This document shows, one piece after another, positions 44,396-53,044 of a DNA stretch of 64,000 bases. This DNA is from CAYMGQ01 sp964390055 (GTDB taxonomy: Bacteria; Bacillota; Clostridia; Peptostreptococcales; Natronincolaceae), in assembly GCA_964390055.1 (NCBI GenBank), contig CAYMGQ010000011.1, positions 14,165 to 78,164 of the forward strand. The letters are read 5' to 3'. Under the pieces are notes generated by a model. It did no database searches. It saw only the letters and a list, made by a program, of their open reading frames with translations, and was not told the DNA's origin. Each line of letters begins with the position of its first letter. The stretch's first letter is position 1. The position numbers were made by a program, and so were the translations under genes.

Positions 44396-44461
44396 ATGAT
44401 TTCCCTTTTAACTTTTAAATTTCAATGGTAGAATTATCATAGTAAGGGGAGGTGGATAATA

Positions 44462-45307
44462 ATGAACAAGAAAGAGAAGGAAGCTCATTTTGATTATTTT
44501 TTACTTAATGGTGAGCTTTTAAGTACCAAGGACTTTAATCCCAAGGATATTACCAGAACGACCACGGTATACGAGGTAATCCGTATTATAGATGGAATAC
44601 CCCTCTTCCTAGAGGAGCATCTAGACCGGTTAAACAAGTCCTTTGGCCTTCTGGGCTATGACCATAAGGTGGATGGGGGACTAATCCAAGAACAAATACA
44701 TAGGATGGTTGAAGCAAACAAGTCCTATAATTATAATTTGAAAATAATAATTAACGATTTGGATAAGGAAAGGGTAAATATATTTATCTTTTTTATCCAA
44801 AGTAACTATCCAAAAACAGACCAATACAAAACCGGTGTCCCCGCTATCTTATATTGGGGGGAAAGGGAAAATCCAAATATTAAAGTTGTACTTAAAGATT
44901 TTAGACAAAAAGTTAACCAAGCAATAGAATCGGCCGGGGTCCATGAAGCTATTTTAGTAAATAAAAATAATGAAATTACCGAGGGAAGCCGGTCAAATAT
45001 ATTTATCCTAAAGGATAATAAGGTCTATACTGCCCCAGCAGGAGATGTTTTAAGGGGGGTTACTAGGAATAGGGTTATTGATTTATGCAGGACTTTGGCT
45101 TTGCCAGTTGTGGAAGACCCTATCCATGTAGACTTTTTAAAATCGGCAGATGGTCTTTTTATGACAGGCACTTCACCAAAGGTCTTACCCATTGCCTCTG
45201 TGGACGGGATAGACTATAATTCTACAACTAATACAAGCATATTAAAAATCCTCAATGCCTATGATAAATTGATAGAGAATTATATTAAAAAAAGGTCTGG
45301 GAGTTAA
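44462..45307 (+). CDS. class IV PLP-dependent aminotransferase
   Basis: 281 residues of the BCAT/D-amino-acid aminotransferase/aminodeoxychorismate lyase fold. Visible blocks are TTTVYEVIRIIDGIPLFLEEHLDRL, KDFRQKVNQAIESAGVHEAIL with the probable Schiff-base lysine, ITEGSRSNIFILKDNKVYTAP and FMTGTSPKVLPI. The EGSRSNIF and TGT(S)xxVxPI motifs are family-wide. Substrate (branched-chain amino acid, D-alanine, or aminodeoxychorismate) cannot be decided; no pab, ilv or dat neighbour helps. It is a single-gene unit with GGGGAGGTGG before the start and its own terminator. Confidence 0.85.
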   Translation: MNKKEKEAHFDYFLLNGELLSTKDFNPKDITRTTTVYEVIRIIDGIPLFLEEHLDRLNKSFGLLGYDHKVDGGLIQEQIHRMVEANKSYNYNLKIIINDLDKERVNIFIFFIQSNYPKTDQYKTGVPAILYWGERENPNIKVVLKDFRQKVNQAIESAGVHEAILVNKNNEITEGSRSNIFILKDNKVYTAPAGDVLRGVTRNRVIDLCRTLALPVVEDPIHVDFLKSADGLFMTGTSPKVLPIASVDGIDYNSTTNTSILKILNAYDKLIENYIKKRSGS

Positions 45308-45330
45308 GAAAACCCAGGCCTATTTTTATT
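45292..45330 (+). terminator. terminator of the class IV aminotransferase gene
   Basis: AGGTCTGGG (45293-45301) pairs with CCCAGGCCT (45313-45321) with one G-T pair and is followed by ATTTTTATTTT. The stem begins inside the last codons. Confidence 0.8.
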
Positions 45331-45418
45331 TTAACAGCATATTTGCAATCCATTTTTCCAAGCGGGACTAATTTGCAAATTTTACTCTTCCACATGGGGT
45401 CTTTTAGCATAGGGCAAA

Positions 45419-45456
45419 ATAAAAAGCCCCTAGATTTCCATAGAAAATCCAAAGGC
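45419..45456 (-). terminator. terminator of the liv operon
   Basis: AGCC and GATTT on the left pair with AAATC and GGCT on the right around an internal loop (about 45425-45456). On the minus strand it ends in GGCTTTTTATTTTG. Confidence 0.65.
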
Positions 45457-45467
45457 TATTTTCGCCA

Positions 45468-46184
45468 CTAACCACGTACACTTTCACCAAGATATGCTCT
45501 TTTTACCTCTTCATTGGCCAATAGTTCCTGGCCACTACCCTCTATGGTAATCAAGCCAGTCTCCATTACATAGGCCTTATGGGCAATTTGTAAGGATACA
45601 TTGGCATTTTGTTCAATCAATAAAATGGTTACTCCCTGCCTGTGAATTTCCTGAATAATATTAAATATCTCCTTCACGATTAGGGGAGCAAGGCCTAGGG
45701 ATGGCTCATCCATCATTAATAATTTAGGCCTGGACATTAAAGCTCTGCCCACTGCCAACATCTGTTGTTCCCCGCCGGATAAAGTCCCGGCCAATTGCCA
45801 TGTCCTCTCCTCTAGCCTTGGAAATAGGGAATAAATCCATTCTAAGTCCTGGTTGATGCCCTTATCATCCTTCCTATAAAAAGCACCAATTTTTAAATTT
45901 TCCAAAACAGTTAAATTGGGGAAAACCCTTCTACCTTCAGGAACAAGAGTAATACCCTTGGCTGCTAAATCCTTAGTTGCAAATTTACTCAAATCTTCCC
46001 CCTGGTAGAAAATTGTCCCAGATTCGGGTTTAACTAAACCCACAACAGACCGGAGGGTTGTGCTTTTGCCAGCCCCATTGGCTCCTATTAGGGCCACTAT
46101 CTTGCCTTCCTCTACCTCTAGGTCAATTCCCTTTAGGGCTTGAATTCCACCATAAGAAACCTTTAAATCATGAATTTTAAGCAT
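45468..46184 (-). CDS. livF: branched-chain amino acid ABC transporter ATP-binding protein LivF
   Basis: 238 residues from ATG 46184 with GGGGGTG 7 nt upstream; a GTG at 46190 is in frame but less well placed. ABC domain: Walker A GANGAGKST, signature LSGGEQQMLAVGRALM and Walker B LLMMDEPSLGLAP. The SLGLAP form is diagnostic of LivF. It is the last gene of the liv operon and its start overlaps the 3' end of livG. Confidence 0.96.
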   Translation of the reverse strand: MLKIHDLKVSYGGIQALKGIDLEVEEGKIVALIGANGAGKSTTLRSVVGLVKPESGTIFYQGEDLSKFATKDLAAKGITLVPEGRRVFPNLTVLENLKIGAFYRKDDKGINQDLEWIYSLFPRLEERTWQLAGTLSGGEQQMLAVGRALMSRPKLLMMDEPSLGLAPLIVKEIFNIIQEIHRQGVTILLIEQNANVSLQIAHKAYVMETGLITIEGSGQELLANEEVKRAYLGESVRG

Positions 46185-46980
46185 CCTCACTCACCCCCAG
46201 ATAAGCTTCAATAACTTTTTGATTGTTCTGTATTTCATAGGGGTCCCCCTGGGCTATGGTAATTCCATAATCTAGAACATAGATCCTATCGGATATATCC
46301 ATAACTACCTGCATATGATGCTCGATTAAAAATACAGTTAAGTCGAAGTCCTCCCTAATTTGTCTAATAAACTCAGTTAAATCACTAGTCTCCCTAGGGT
46401 TCATACCTGCCGCCGGCTCATCCAGCAACAAAAGCTCCGGTTCCGTAGCTAGGGCCCTAGCAATTTCTAGCTTTCTTTGCAGGCCATAGGGTAAGCTACT
46501 TGCCTTTTCATCCTTAAATTCTGCCAACCCTACCTTTTCTAACAACATATGGGTCTTTTCCAAAATTTCTTTTTCTTCCTTTTTATATTTTGGCTGCCAT
46601 AGTCTATCTAGGATATCAGGATAAATCTTACCTGCAACTGCCCCAATTAATCCAGTTTTTAGATGTAGGTGATTAGCAATAAAAACATTATCCAAAACAC
46701 TTAGTTCCTTAAAAAGGCGAATATTTTGAAAGGTCCTAGCCATCCCCTTTGCAGTAATTTCATGGGGTTTTAAACCTGTAATTTTCTCATCATTGAAGAA
46801 CACCTTTCCCTCCGTGGGAGGGTAGACACCGGTAATCATGTTAAAAGCTGTAGTTTTCCCGGCCCCATTTGGTCCTATAAGGGCTACTATTTCCCCCTTA
46901 TCAATTTCTAAATTAAATTTGTTAACGGCCGTCAAACCGCCAAATTGCATTACTATATTATCTGTTTTTAATACTGGCAT
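46177..46980 (-). CDS. livG: branched-chain amino acid ABC transporter ATP-binding protein LivG
   Basis: 267 residues. Walker A GPNGAGKTT, the LivG-typical ARTFQNIRLFKELSVLDNV, signature LPYGLQRKLEIARALATEP and Walker B LLLDEPAAGMNP. It energises import with LivF. The start overlaps the last base of livM, indicating translational coupling. Confidence 0.96.
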   Translation of the reverse strand: MPVLKTDNIVMQFGGLTAVNKFNLEIDKGEIVALIGPNGAGKTTAFNMITGVYPPTEGKVFFNDEKITGLKPHEITAKGMARTFQNIRLFKELSVLDNVFIANHLHLKTGLIGAVAGKIYPDILDRLWQPKYKKEEKEILEKTHMLLEKVGLAEFKDEKASSLPYGLQRKLEIARALATEPELLLLDEPAAGMNPRETSDLTEFIRQIREDFDLTVFLIEHHMQVVMDISDRIYVLDYGITIAQGDPYEIQNNQKVIEAYLGVSEDA

Positions 46981-48035
46981 TATTGTTCTACCCCCTCTTT
47001 TTTCAAGGGTTTTCTATTGAAAAATTTAAACAAACCATCCCAAGTAAATTCCCTATTACCCATTAGACCATTACTAAAGAAAATAACAACTATCATTAAT
47101 AATGTGGAGAATACCACCATTCTTAAACCAGCAATCCCTTGAATCTTTATAAAACCCAAATTAATGGTCTCATCCAATACCCTTAAATATTCTAAACCTG
47201 AAGTTACGATAAATGCGGAAATAATTGTTCCTGTTATACTTCCCATACCACCTAAAACAATAATAAGCAGGACATTAAAGGTCAATATAAAGCGAAACAT
47301 ATTTGGGTTTATAGCCCCCAGTAGGTTACCTAGGAGACCTCCACCAACTCCAGCAAAAAATGCACCAATTACAAAAGATAGTACCTTATGTTTAAATAGG
47401 CTTATCCCCATGCTTTCCGCTGCAATTTCGTCTTCTCTAATAGCTTTAAAGGCCTTACCATAGCTACTTTCAATAAGGGCTTTCATTACAATTATAGTCA
47501 AAACCATAACCCCAAAACTCCACCAAAGACTTGTATAATTAGGTATTCCTTTTAACCCTAGGGGCCCATTGGTAATATTTTGAGTATTAGTAAATATAAT
47601 ACGAATAATCTCGGCAAAACCTAGTGTTGCTATTGCCAAATAGTCCCCCCTTAGTCTCAGGGTTGGGGCTCCAATTAGGAAGGCTACTATTGCAGAAAAT
47701 ATCCCTGCTAATAATAGGGCCACTGGAAATGGTAATGTTATATTAGCAAGGGGTTCAATAATAGGCTCCAAAAAGAAAATTGTTGCCTTGCCCTGCGGTG
47801 TCAAGGTTAGTAAAGCTGTGGTATAGGCACCAACAGCCATAAAACCGGCATGCCCTAAAGAAAACAATCCTGTAAAGCCATTTATTAAATTCATGCTTAG
47901 CCCCAATATTGTATAAATAGCACAGAGATTCAAAATCCTAATTTGATATGAATCAAAGTTTTTGCTGGCATATAATAAAACTCCTACGAGGACTAGTACC
48001 GATAAAATACTTAATATGATATTTCTTTTTTTCAT
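46980..48035 (-). CDS. livM: branched-chain amino acid ABC transporter permease LivM
   Basis: 351 residues, eight or more membrane helices. Family blocks are LSMNLINGFTGLFSLGHAGFMAVGAYT, the RLRGDYLAIATLGFAEIIRI motif and ESSYGKAFKAIREDEIAAESMGI, which forms the coupling helix for the ATPase. Four bases separate it from livH. Confidence 0.95.
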   Translation of the reverse strand: MKKRNIILSILSVLVLVGVLLYASKNFDSYQIRILNLCAIYTILGLSMNLINGFTGLFSLGHAGFMAVGAYTTALLTLTPQGKATIFFLEPIIEPLANITLPFPVALLLAGIFSAIVAFLIGAPTLRLRGDYLAIATLGFAEIIRIIFTNTQNITNGPLGLKGIPNYTSLWWSFGVMVLTIIVMKALIESSYGKAFKAIREDEIAAESMGISLFKHKVLSFVIGAFFAGVGGGLLGNLLGAINPNMFRFILTFNVLLIIVLGGMGSITGTIISAFIVTSGLEYLRVLDETINLGFIKIQGIAGLRMVVFSTLLMIVVIFFSNGLMGNREFTWDGLFKFFNRKPLKKEGVEQ

Positions 48036-48038
48036 CGT

Positions 48039-48941
48039 CTACACCTTCTCCGAAATTTTTTCTCCCATAATACCTGTTGGCTTAAATAATAGGATAATAA
48101 TCAGCAGTATAAATGCAAAGGCATCACGATACCCAGTCAAGCCAGGCAAAAATGCAACTAACATAATTTCCCCTACACCCAAAATAAATCCACCCAATAC
48201 TGCTCCTGTAATATCGCCAATGCCACCTACAACAGCAGCTATAAAGCATTTGATACCAGGCATAGTACCCATGACTGGCTGAATTTGTGGAAACTTGGCC
48301 CCCCACATAATTCCACCAATAGCAGCTAGGGCCGATCCAATGCCAAAGGTTATAGTTATAGTTCTATCGACATCTACACCCATTAATCTTGCAGTTTCAT
48401 AATCCTTTGAAACTGCTCTCATTGCCATTCCTGTTTTTGTTTTATTAACTAGGTGTAACAAAGTATAAAGAAGTATAATTGTCACTATTGGAATAAATAT
48501 TGTTAGTTTTTGAAGGGAAACAGCCCCAATTTGTATAACACCTGTCAATAATTCCACATCGGGAAAGGCCTTTGGCCTACCACCAAAAATAACAATAGCT
48601 AGATTCTGCACAAAAAATGAAGCTCCTATGGCAGAAACCATAATTGTAATCCTTGGCGCATCCCTCAAGGATTTATAGGCCGCCCTTTCAATAACCATAC
48701 CCAATAGGGCTGTCAATATAATTGCCATGATAAAGGCTATAGGCCACGGCATTGCAAACATAGCCGCACCGTAAAAGGCAAAATATAATGACATCATAAA
48801 AATTTCCCCATGGGCAAAGTTAATCAACCTCAAAATCCCATAAACCATAGTATACCCAATGGCTATAAGAGCATATAGGCTGCCTAGGGATATACCATTA
48901 GTTAAATACTGCATAAATAAAGCAAAATCCATAGCAAACAT
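48039..48941 (-). CDS. livH: branched-chain amino acid ABC transporter permease LivH
   Basis: 300 residues, about eight membrane helices. LivH features are the N-terminal NGISLGSLYALIAIGYTMVYGILRLINFAHGE (given here as the conserved opening), the coupling helix MAMRAVSKDYETARLMGVD and the late GFILGVGEIM. AGGTGGTGG precedes the ATG. A hairpin lies between livK and this gene, so livK may be expressed above the membrane components. Confidence 0.95.
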   Translation of the reverse strand: MFAMDFALFMQYLTNGISLGSLYALIAIGYTMVYGILRLINFAHGEIFMMSLYFAFYGAAMFAMPWPIAFIMAIILTALLGMVIERAAYKSLRDAPRITIMVSAIGASFFVQNLAIVIFGGRPKAFPDVELLTGVIQIGAVSLQKLTIFIPIVTIILLYTLLHLVNKTKTGMAMRAVSKDYETARLMGVDVDRTITITFGIGSALAAIGGIMWGAKFPQIQPVMGTMPGIKCFIAAVVGGIGDITGAVLGGFILGVGEIMLVAFLPGLTGYRDAFAFILLIIILLFKPTGIMGEKISEKV

Positions 48942-48998
48942 ATGTCCACCACCTAATTAGAAATTACATAGAACATTTCTATATTATATTACATAATT

Positions 48999-49022
48999 AC
49001 GCTTCCCTAGAATGGGAAGCGT
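48999..49022 (-). terminator. intercistronic hairpin between livK and livH
   Basis: ACGCTTCCC (48999-49007) pairs perfectly with GGGAAGCGT (49014-49022), six-base loop. There is no T-tract, so it more likely stabilises the livK 3' end or causes partial termination, giving binding protein in excess over the membrane parts. Confidence 0.7.
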
Positions 49023-49052
49023 AACATTTATAACATTTTTTTACTAGTTTTA

Positions 49053-50246
49053 CTATTTGTATGGCTCTATAGTTTCTAGGTATACAAATTCTCCATCTTT
49101 AACTGTCTTGATGATTGCATCCTTAACAGCATCACCATTTTCATCCAAGGTAACAATACCGGCTGCTCCTTCGAAACCTTCAGTTTCTGCAAGGGCATCT
49201 CGTATAGCTATTGGATCTGTTGAGCCTGCTCTTTCGATAGCATCTAAGATTAGAATATATGCATCATAACCTAAGGCTGTAACAGCCGCCGGTTCTTTAC
49301 CATATTGCTCCCTATATGCCTCTAAGAATACCTCAGATTCATTTGTAATTGGAACTTCTGATGTAAAGAAGGTTGATAATACAGCACCCTCTACGTCTTC
49401 TTTTCCAATATCGATAAACTCTGGAGTTTCCCAGGTGTCCCCACCAATAATTGGTACTTCTATACCTAATTGTCTAGCTTGTTGTATAACCATAGCTGAT
49501 TCTGTAAAGTTACCTGGAGCAAATATCACATCAGGTTCCTTAGCACTTACATTTAATAATTGAGAGGAGAAATCTTGGTCTCCTGTATTGTAGTTAACAA
49601 CCTCTACAACTGCATCTTCATCACCAGTTAATTCTATAAAAGCATCTGTAAAGAATTTGGCTAAGCCAACAGCATAGTCATTTGAAACCTCTTGAACAAT
49701 TGCTGCCTTTTTAGCTCCCAAACTATTGTGTGCATAGTTTGCCATTACTGTTCCCTGGAAGGGGTCAATAAAGCATACTCTAAAGTAGAAGTCATTTCCT
49801 TCTGTAACTAATGGATTAGTAGCAGATGGAGCAACTGTTGGTATTTGAGCTTCCCTAACAATGTCTCCAGCAGCCATGGATAAACTACTTCCCCAGCTAC
49901 CTATGATGGCTGTTACCTTATCTCTCTCTACCAGCCTTGCAGCTGCACTAGCAGCCTCAACAACGTCAGATTTGTTATCAGCGATAACTAGCTCTACCTT
50001 TTTCCCTAATACTTCTGGATACATCTCGTTGGCTAGTTTGGCACCTTCTACCTCTAATGCTCCCCCAGCAGCGTTGGCACCTGTAATCGGTTGGAATACC
50101 CCAATTCTGATTACATCATCACTTAAGTCTGCCCCCTCTTCCACCTCTTCTCCTGGTCCTTCAGCAGGAGCATCACTTCCGCAACCTGTTAGTCCTAGTG
50201 ATAGAACTAGAACCATCACTAACACAACTGATAACCACTTTTTCAC
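49053..50246 (-). CDS. livK: branched-chain amino acid ABC transporter substrate-binding lipoprotein LivK
   Basis: 397 residues. A lipoprotein signal (MKKWLSVVLVMVLVLSLGL) ends in the lipobox LTGC, so the mature protein is tethered to the outer face of the membrane. Then comes a type I periplasmic-binding fold: IRIGVFQPITGANAAGGALEVEGAKLA, AAARLVERDKVTAIIGSWGSS and PSATNPLVTEGNDFYFRVCFID. It is the first gene of the liv operon. Substrate is probably leucine, isoleucine or valine, but related proteins bind other amino acids or amides. Confidence 0.93.
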   Translation of the reverse strand: MKKWLSVVLVMVLVLSLGLTGCGSDAPAEGPGEEVEEGADLSDDVIRIGVFQPITGANAAGGALEVEGAKLANEMYPEVLGKKVELVIADNKSDVVEAASAAARLVERDKVTAIIGSWGSSLSMAAGDIVREAQIPTVAPSATNPLVTEGNDFYFRVCFIDPFQGTVMANYAHNSLGAKKAAIVQEVSNDYAVGLAKFFTDAFIELTGDEDAVVEVVNYNTGDQDFSSQLLNVSAKEPDVIFAPGNFTESAMVIQQARQLGIEVPIIGGDTWETPEFIDIGKEDVEGAVLSTFFTSEVPITNESEVFLEAYREQYGKEPAAVTALGYDAYILILDAIERAGSTDPIAIRDALAETEGFEGAAGIVTLDENGDAVKDAIIKTVKDGEFVYLETIEPYK

Positions 50247-50412
50247 ATAAATTCCCCCTTAATTTTAATGTTTTACTGTCATAAATCCATAGATGCTTAT
50301 ATATGAATCCTCCAGCTTTTGCTAGAGGCCTCAATTCTTGTGACATGATAAATTGTAAAGATTGTTTCCCGATGGAGAACAAACGTCTACGCTAAATTTA
50401 CATTAAATTAAT
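50247..50412 (-). promoter_or_regulatory. structured 5' leader of livK, and adjoining intergenic DNA
   Basis: The predicted transcript starts near 50412 and has a 165-nt leader. It can form a hairpin CCTCTAGC-aaaa-GCTGGAGG (flanked by GAAT/ATTC pairing) and a smaller GTT.TCC-atc-GGG.AAC hairpin, and contains the inverted GCGTAGACG stretch. There is no terminator-like stem. It does not match a riboswitch consensus I know, and lacks the T-box AGGGTGGNACCGCG. The rest of the gap to 50725 holds the livK promoter and the ribosome site of the plus-strand gene; I see nothing else. Confidence 0.35.
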
Positions 50413-50418
50413 ACCACC

Positions 50419-50447
50419 ATTATAATATAGAATTTAGAATTTTACAA
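50419..50447 (-). promoter_or_regulatory. sigma-A promoter of the liv operon
   Basis: On the minus strand TTGTAA (50442-50447), 17 nt, perfect TATAAT (50419-50424). Confidence 0.7.
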
Positions 50448-50725
50448 AACATTTTTATGAAAAAGCCAATAAATATCGGAAAATTCTCCTTTTTAAAATT
50501 TTAATTCCCAGCTAATTTTTATAAAAGCCTGTCCCTATGACCCTTGTCTTGCATAGGCTAGGGCATTTTTTACCTTGTCTTATTTCCTACGCCTTCCAAT
50601 ATAAAATAATTCTCAAGAAATATATTCCATGAGTGATTATTCTCTCTATTTAATGGTATAATATATCAGTATAGGATAAATCAAACAATAATACCAACAA
50701 TTACAGACAAGGAGGCCTATTAGCA

Positions 50726-51022
50726 ATGAAGTTTACAATAAGTCAAAAAGCAAGGGAATATCTAAATAAAAAATCTGTTTCCGAAATTATAGTAGATTTA
50801 GTAGGTATAAAACACTGTTGACTAGCTCCCAACCTACCCACCGTTGGAATGGGAAAGCCAGCTAGGAATTATCAGGATTATACAATTCATAAAATGGATA
50901 ATATATATATCCATGTAAATAAATATATTAAATTTACCGACTCAGTCATAACTATTAAGATTAGGAAATTCTTCTTTATCCATGAACTCTATATAGAATC
51001 CATAAATCTAATGGACCAATAG
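50726..51022 (+). CDS. probable selenoprotein with in-frame TGA, CC/Se-motif family
   Basis: ATG 50726 follows AAGGAGG (50709-50715). The frame reads MKFTISQKAREYLNKKSVSE, IIVDLVGIKHC, then TGA at 50819-50821 (codon 32), then LAPNLPTVGMGKPARNYQDY, TIHKMDNIYIHVNKYIKF, TDSVITIKIRKFFFIHELYI, ESINLMDQ and TAG at 51020-51022: 98 codons. The part past the TGA keeps coding character and a sensible fold pattern (alternating beta strands), and the whole resembles the small CC/Se motif family of clostridial proteins, where the site is Cys-Cys or Cys-Sec. Thus Cys31-Sec32 would be a redox or metal pair. Function of the family is unknown. Ordinary gene callers would miss it or truncate it. A nonsense-mutated Cys-Cys gene is the alternative. 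Confidence 0.75.
50822..50865 (+). promoter_or_regulatory. candidate bacterial SECIS hairpin directly after the TGA
   Basis: CTAGCT (50822-50827) pairs perfectly with AGCTAG (50860-50865). Inside it CCAAC (50829-50833) pairs with GTTGG (50843-50847) around a nine-base loop. An alternative inner stem is TCCCA/TGGGA. Position immediately 3' of the TGA is right for a bacterial SECIS; the apical loop is larger than in the E. coli fdhF example and lacks an obvious GU bulge. Confidence 0.5.
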
Positions 51023-51031
51023 TTGAAAATA

Positions 51032-51649
51032 TTAAGGCCTAATTACCTTGGTCCTCCTATTTAGAAAACCCCCTATAATTGCTAGGGGAAATCCTAGCAA
51101 GAAAAGAAATTTCCTATGAGTGGGCATATAATCCCAAAAACCTTCCTTTAGCACCCTGTAGCTATCTCTTAAATCCTCCCTTGGCAATTGAATCTTTGTT
51201 CCTTCCTCCGTCCTTAATAAAAAAGCATTCTTAGTATCTTCTACACTGCTATCTTCTTTTCCTTCATAATCCACCCAAAAATGGCTAAAAGAAAAACTTT
51301 GCCTGTAGGGAATACCCTTGGCCTCAAATAAGGAGGCCAAAACCACAAATCTCCCCTTACAATCTCCTGTCCCCTTTTCCATGGCTTCCTCTACCGTCGG
51401 AAAATAAAAGGGCATCCCATAGGTTTGCCAGTCATATTGATAGGGAATCCTTTCCAATACAAACTCCTCTATTTCCCTAGGGTCAGAGGGTGATATTTCT
51501 AGCCATTTCTCCATAACTACAGGATTAGTTGCAGGAGAAACCATCCTATAGGCACTAAGTATTAAGCGATAGGGATTTGGATAAAGAACTAAGAGGGTCC
51601 AGAGGCCAAAAATCATAAATGTTGTCAATAGGAATCTTTTTTTCACCAT
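51032..51649 (-). CDS. membrane-anchored transglutaminase-like cysteine protein
   Basis: 205 residues with an N-terminal membrane helix (FLLTTFMIFGLWTLLVLY) and a C-terminal one (KFLFLLGFPLAIIGGFL). Between them lies a compact transglutaminase-like (bacterial cysteine peptidase-like) core: GTGDCKGRFVVLASLFEAKGIPYR with the nucleophilic cysteine, and SFSHFWVDYEG with histidine and aspartate of the triad. Substrate unknown; wall or surface-protein crosslinking or peptide cleavage outside the membrane are possibilities. It lies 43 bases after the SLT-SLH gene. Confidence 0.72.
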   Translation of the reverse strand: MVKKRFLLTTFMIFGLWTLLVLYPNPYRLILSAYRMVSPATNPVVMEKWLEISPSDPREIEEFVLERIPYQYDWQTYGMPFYFPTVEEAMEKGTGDCKGRFVVLASLFEAKGIPYRQSFSFSHFWVDYEGKEDSSVEDTKNAFLLRTEEGTKIQLPREDLRDSYRVLKEGFWDYMPTHRKFLFLLGFPLAIIGGFLNRRTKVIRP

Positions 51650-51692
51650 ATTCCCTTCCTTCTAGTAAAAGTATTGGTCCCCCCGATAAAAT

Positions 51693-52877
51693 CTATAATT
51701 TACTTAAACTCTTATAAATCCAGTGGCATATATCAGCCCTGGTCACAAAGTCCTTGGGCCTTAGCAATTCCTCAGCCTCCCCTTTTAAAACTCCCTTACC
51801 AATTAGGTAGGCCACACTGTCAATGGCTTGAGGGTCAATATCCGCAAAATCATGATAGGCGATAGGAATAATTAACTCCTCCTTTTCAATATTGTCCCCG
51901 GTAAACCCCTTATAAATCATTGTTAAGGCCTCTTCTCTAGTAAGAAAATTATCTGGGTCAATTAATCCCTCTTCTTCTAGGGATAAGAGTCCCTGCCTAT
52001 AAGCTGTTGCAACATGGTCTCTTGCCCAAGCTGAAATCTCCTCCCAATCTTGGCAGGTAATTTTCTCCTCTTCCAGGTCTAATTCCAAGGCATCAACAAA
52101 AATTTTGGCAGCCTGCTCCCTTGTCACAAAAGCACTGGGCTTAAACAAGCCCTCACCAACCCCACTAATTATTCCCATCTTATGTAACTCCTCTATATAC
52201 TCCTCTTTTGGGTGGTCAGTAATATCCTTAAATATCTTGTTAGTAAGCCTGTCCAAATCCCCCAAATGATAGTCTTGTGGAGTGGCCACTTGTAAATCAC
52301 CCCTGGGTAGTCCCCCAGAGGGTATCTGTCCCCAATCTATGGAAGTAATATCCTGTCCATATTTTTCCCTTATTAGCTGGAAAATACCTTCCTGATAGGC
52401 TTTTTGGCCAGATACATTAGGATTATTTCTAGCCACCCAGCCATTATAGCCCCATAGGGCAAAATACCAATTTTCTAAAATATTGGGGTCCATATTTCCC
52501 ACCTTGGGATAAGTCCTTCCCGAGGCATTCCATCTACCCAATAATACATCTGCCCCCGCCTCAATATTATATCTAATATCGTATTTTAACCTTTCCTGAT
52601 CCAAATGCCTATGTACCTTGTTAATTTGCATTATCCCCGTATTTCCATAAGAAACAAAGGGTTGGCCCTTGCTATTAAATTGATTATAGTTACTTTCCTT
52701 CCAGGCAATAGCCTTCAAGATAACAGAGGGGATATTTTTTTCTAGGGCAACTTCCTCAATAATGTCCTCAATTTCCCCATGGGTTAGATCTCTCATTGCA
52801 AATCCTTGGGACAATCCCATTGCCACAAATAACAACAAGAAGAAAATAAAAACACAACTTCTTCGCTTTGTATACAA
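51693..52877 (-). CDS. lytic transglycosylase (SLT domain) with three SLH domains
   Basis: About 394 residues from TTG 52877, which has GGGGGG about 7 nt upstream; an ATG at 52892 gives five more residues. A signal peptide (CVFIFFLLLFVAMGLSQGFA) is followed by a Slt-type lysozyme fold: VILKAIAWKESNYNQF with the catalytic glutamate, GNTGIMQINKVH and NIEAGADVLLGRW. Three SLH repeats (GIISGVGEGLFKPSAFVTRE, the middle one near LIDPDNFLTREEALTMIYKG, and GVLKGEAEELLRPKDFVTRA) anchor it to the wall. It likely trims peptidoglycan, perhaps during growth or flagellar or surface assembly. It probably forms an operon with the transglutaminase-like gene. Confidence 0.88.
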   Translation of the reverse strand: MYTKRRSCVFIFFLLLFVAMGLSQGFAMRDLTHGEIEDIIEEVALEKNIPSVILKAIAWKESNYNQFNSKGQPFVSYGNTGIMQINKVHRHLDQERLKYDIRYNIEAGADVLLGRWNASGRTYPKVGNMDPNILENWYFALWGYNGWVARNNPNVSGQKAYQEGIFQLIREKYGQDITSIDWGQIPSGGLPRGDLQVATPQDYHLGDLDRLTNKIFKDITDHPKEEYIEELHKMGIISGVGEGLFKPSAFVTREQAAKIFVDALELDLEEEKITCQDWEEISAWARDHVATAYRQGLLSLEEEGLIDPDNFLTREEALTMIYKGFTGDNIEKEELIIPIAYHDFADIDPQAIDSVAYLIGKGVLKGEAEELLRPKDFVTRADICHWIYKSLSKL

Positions 52878-53044
52878 AACTACGCCCCCCATATCTTTAA
52901 TAATTCAATATTATTACATTTTTTTATTAAAATTGCAAATATGCTTTGACTTTGAAAGTACTTTTGCCCATAAGAAAAGAAACCTTTTATATGTTTAAAA
53001 GATTTCTTTAATCAAAAGTCTGCTTCTATTTTATTAGTCTGCCA

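Noticed and set aside
50247..50412. T-box or known amino acid riboswitch before livK
   Set aside because: No T-box sequence, no terminator/antiterminator pair, and no match to lysine, glycine or ykkC-type consensus.
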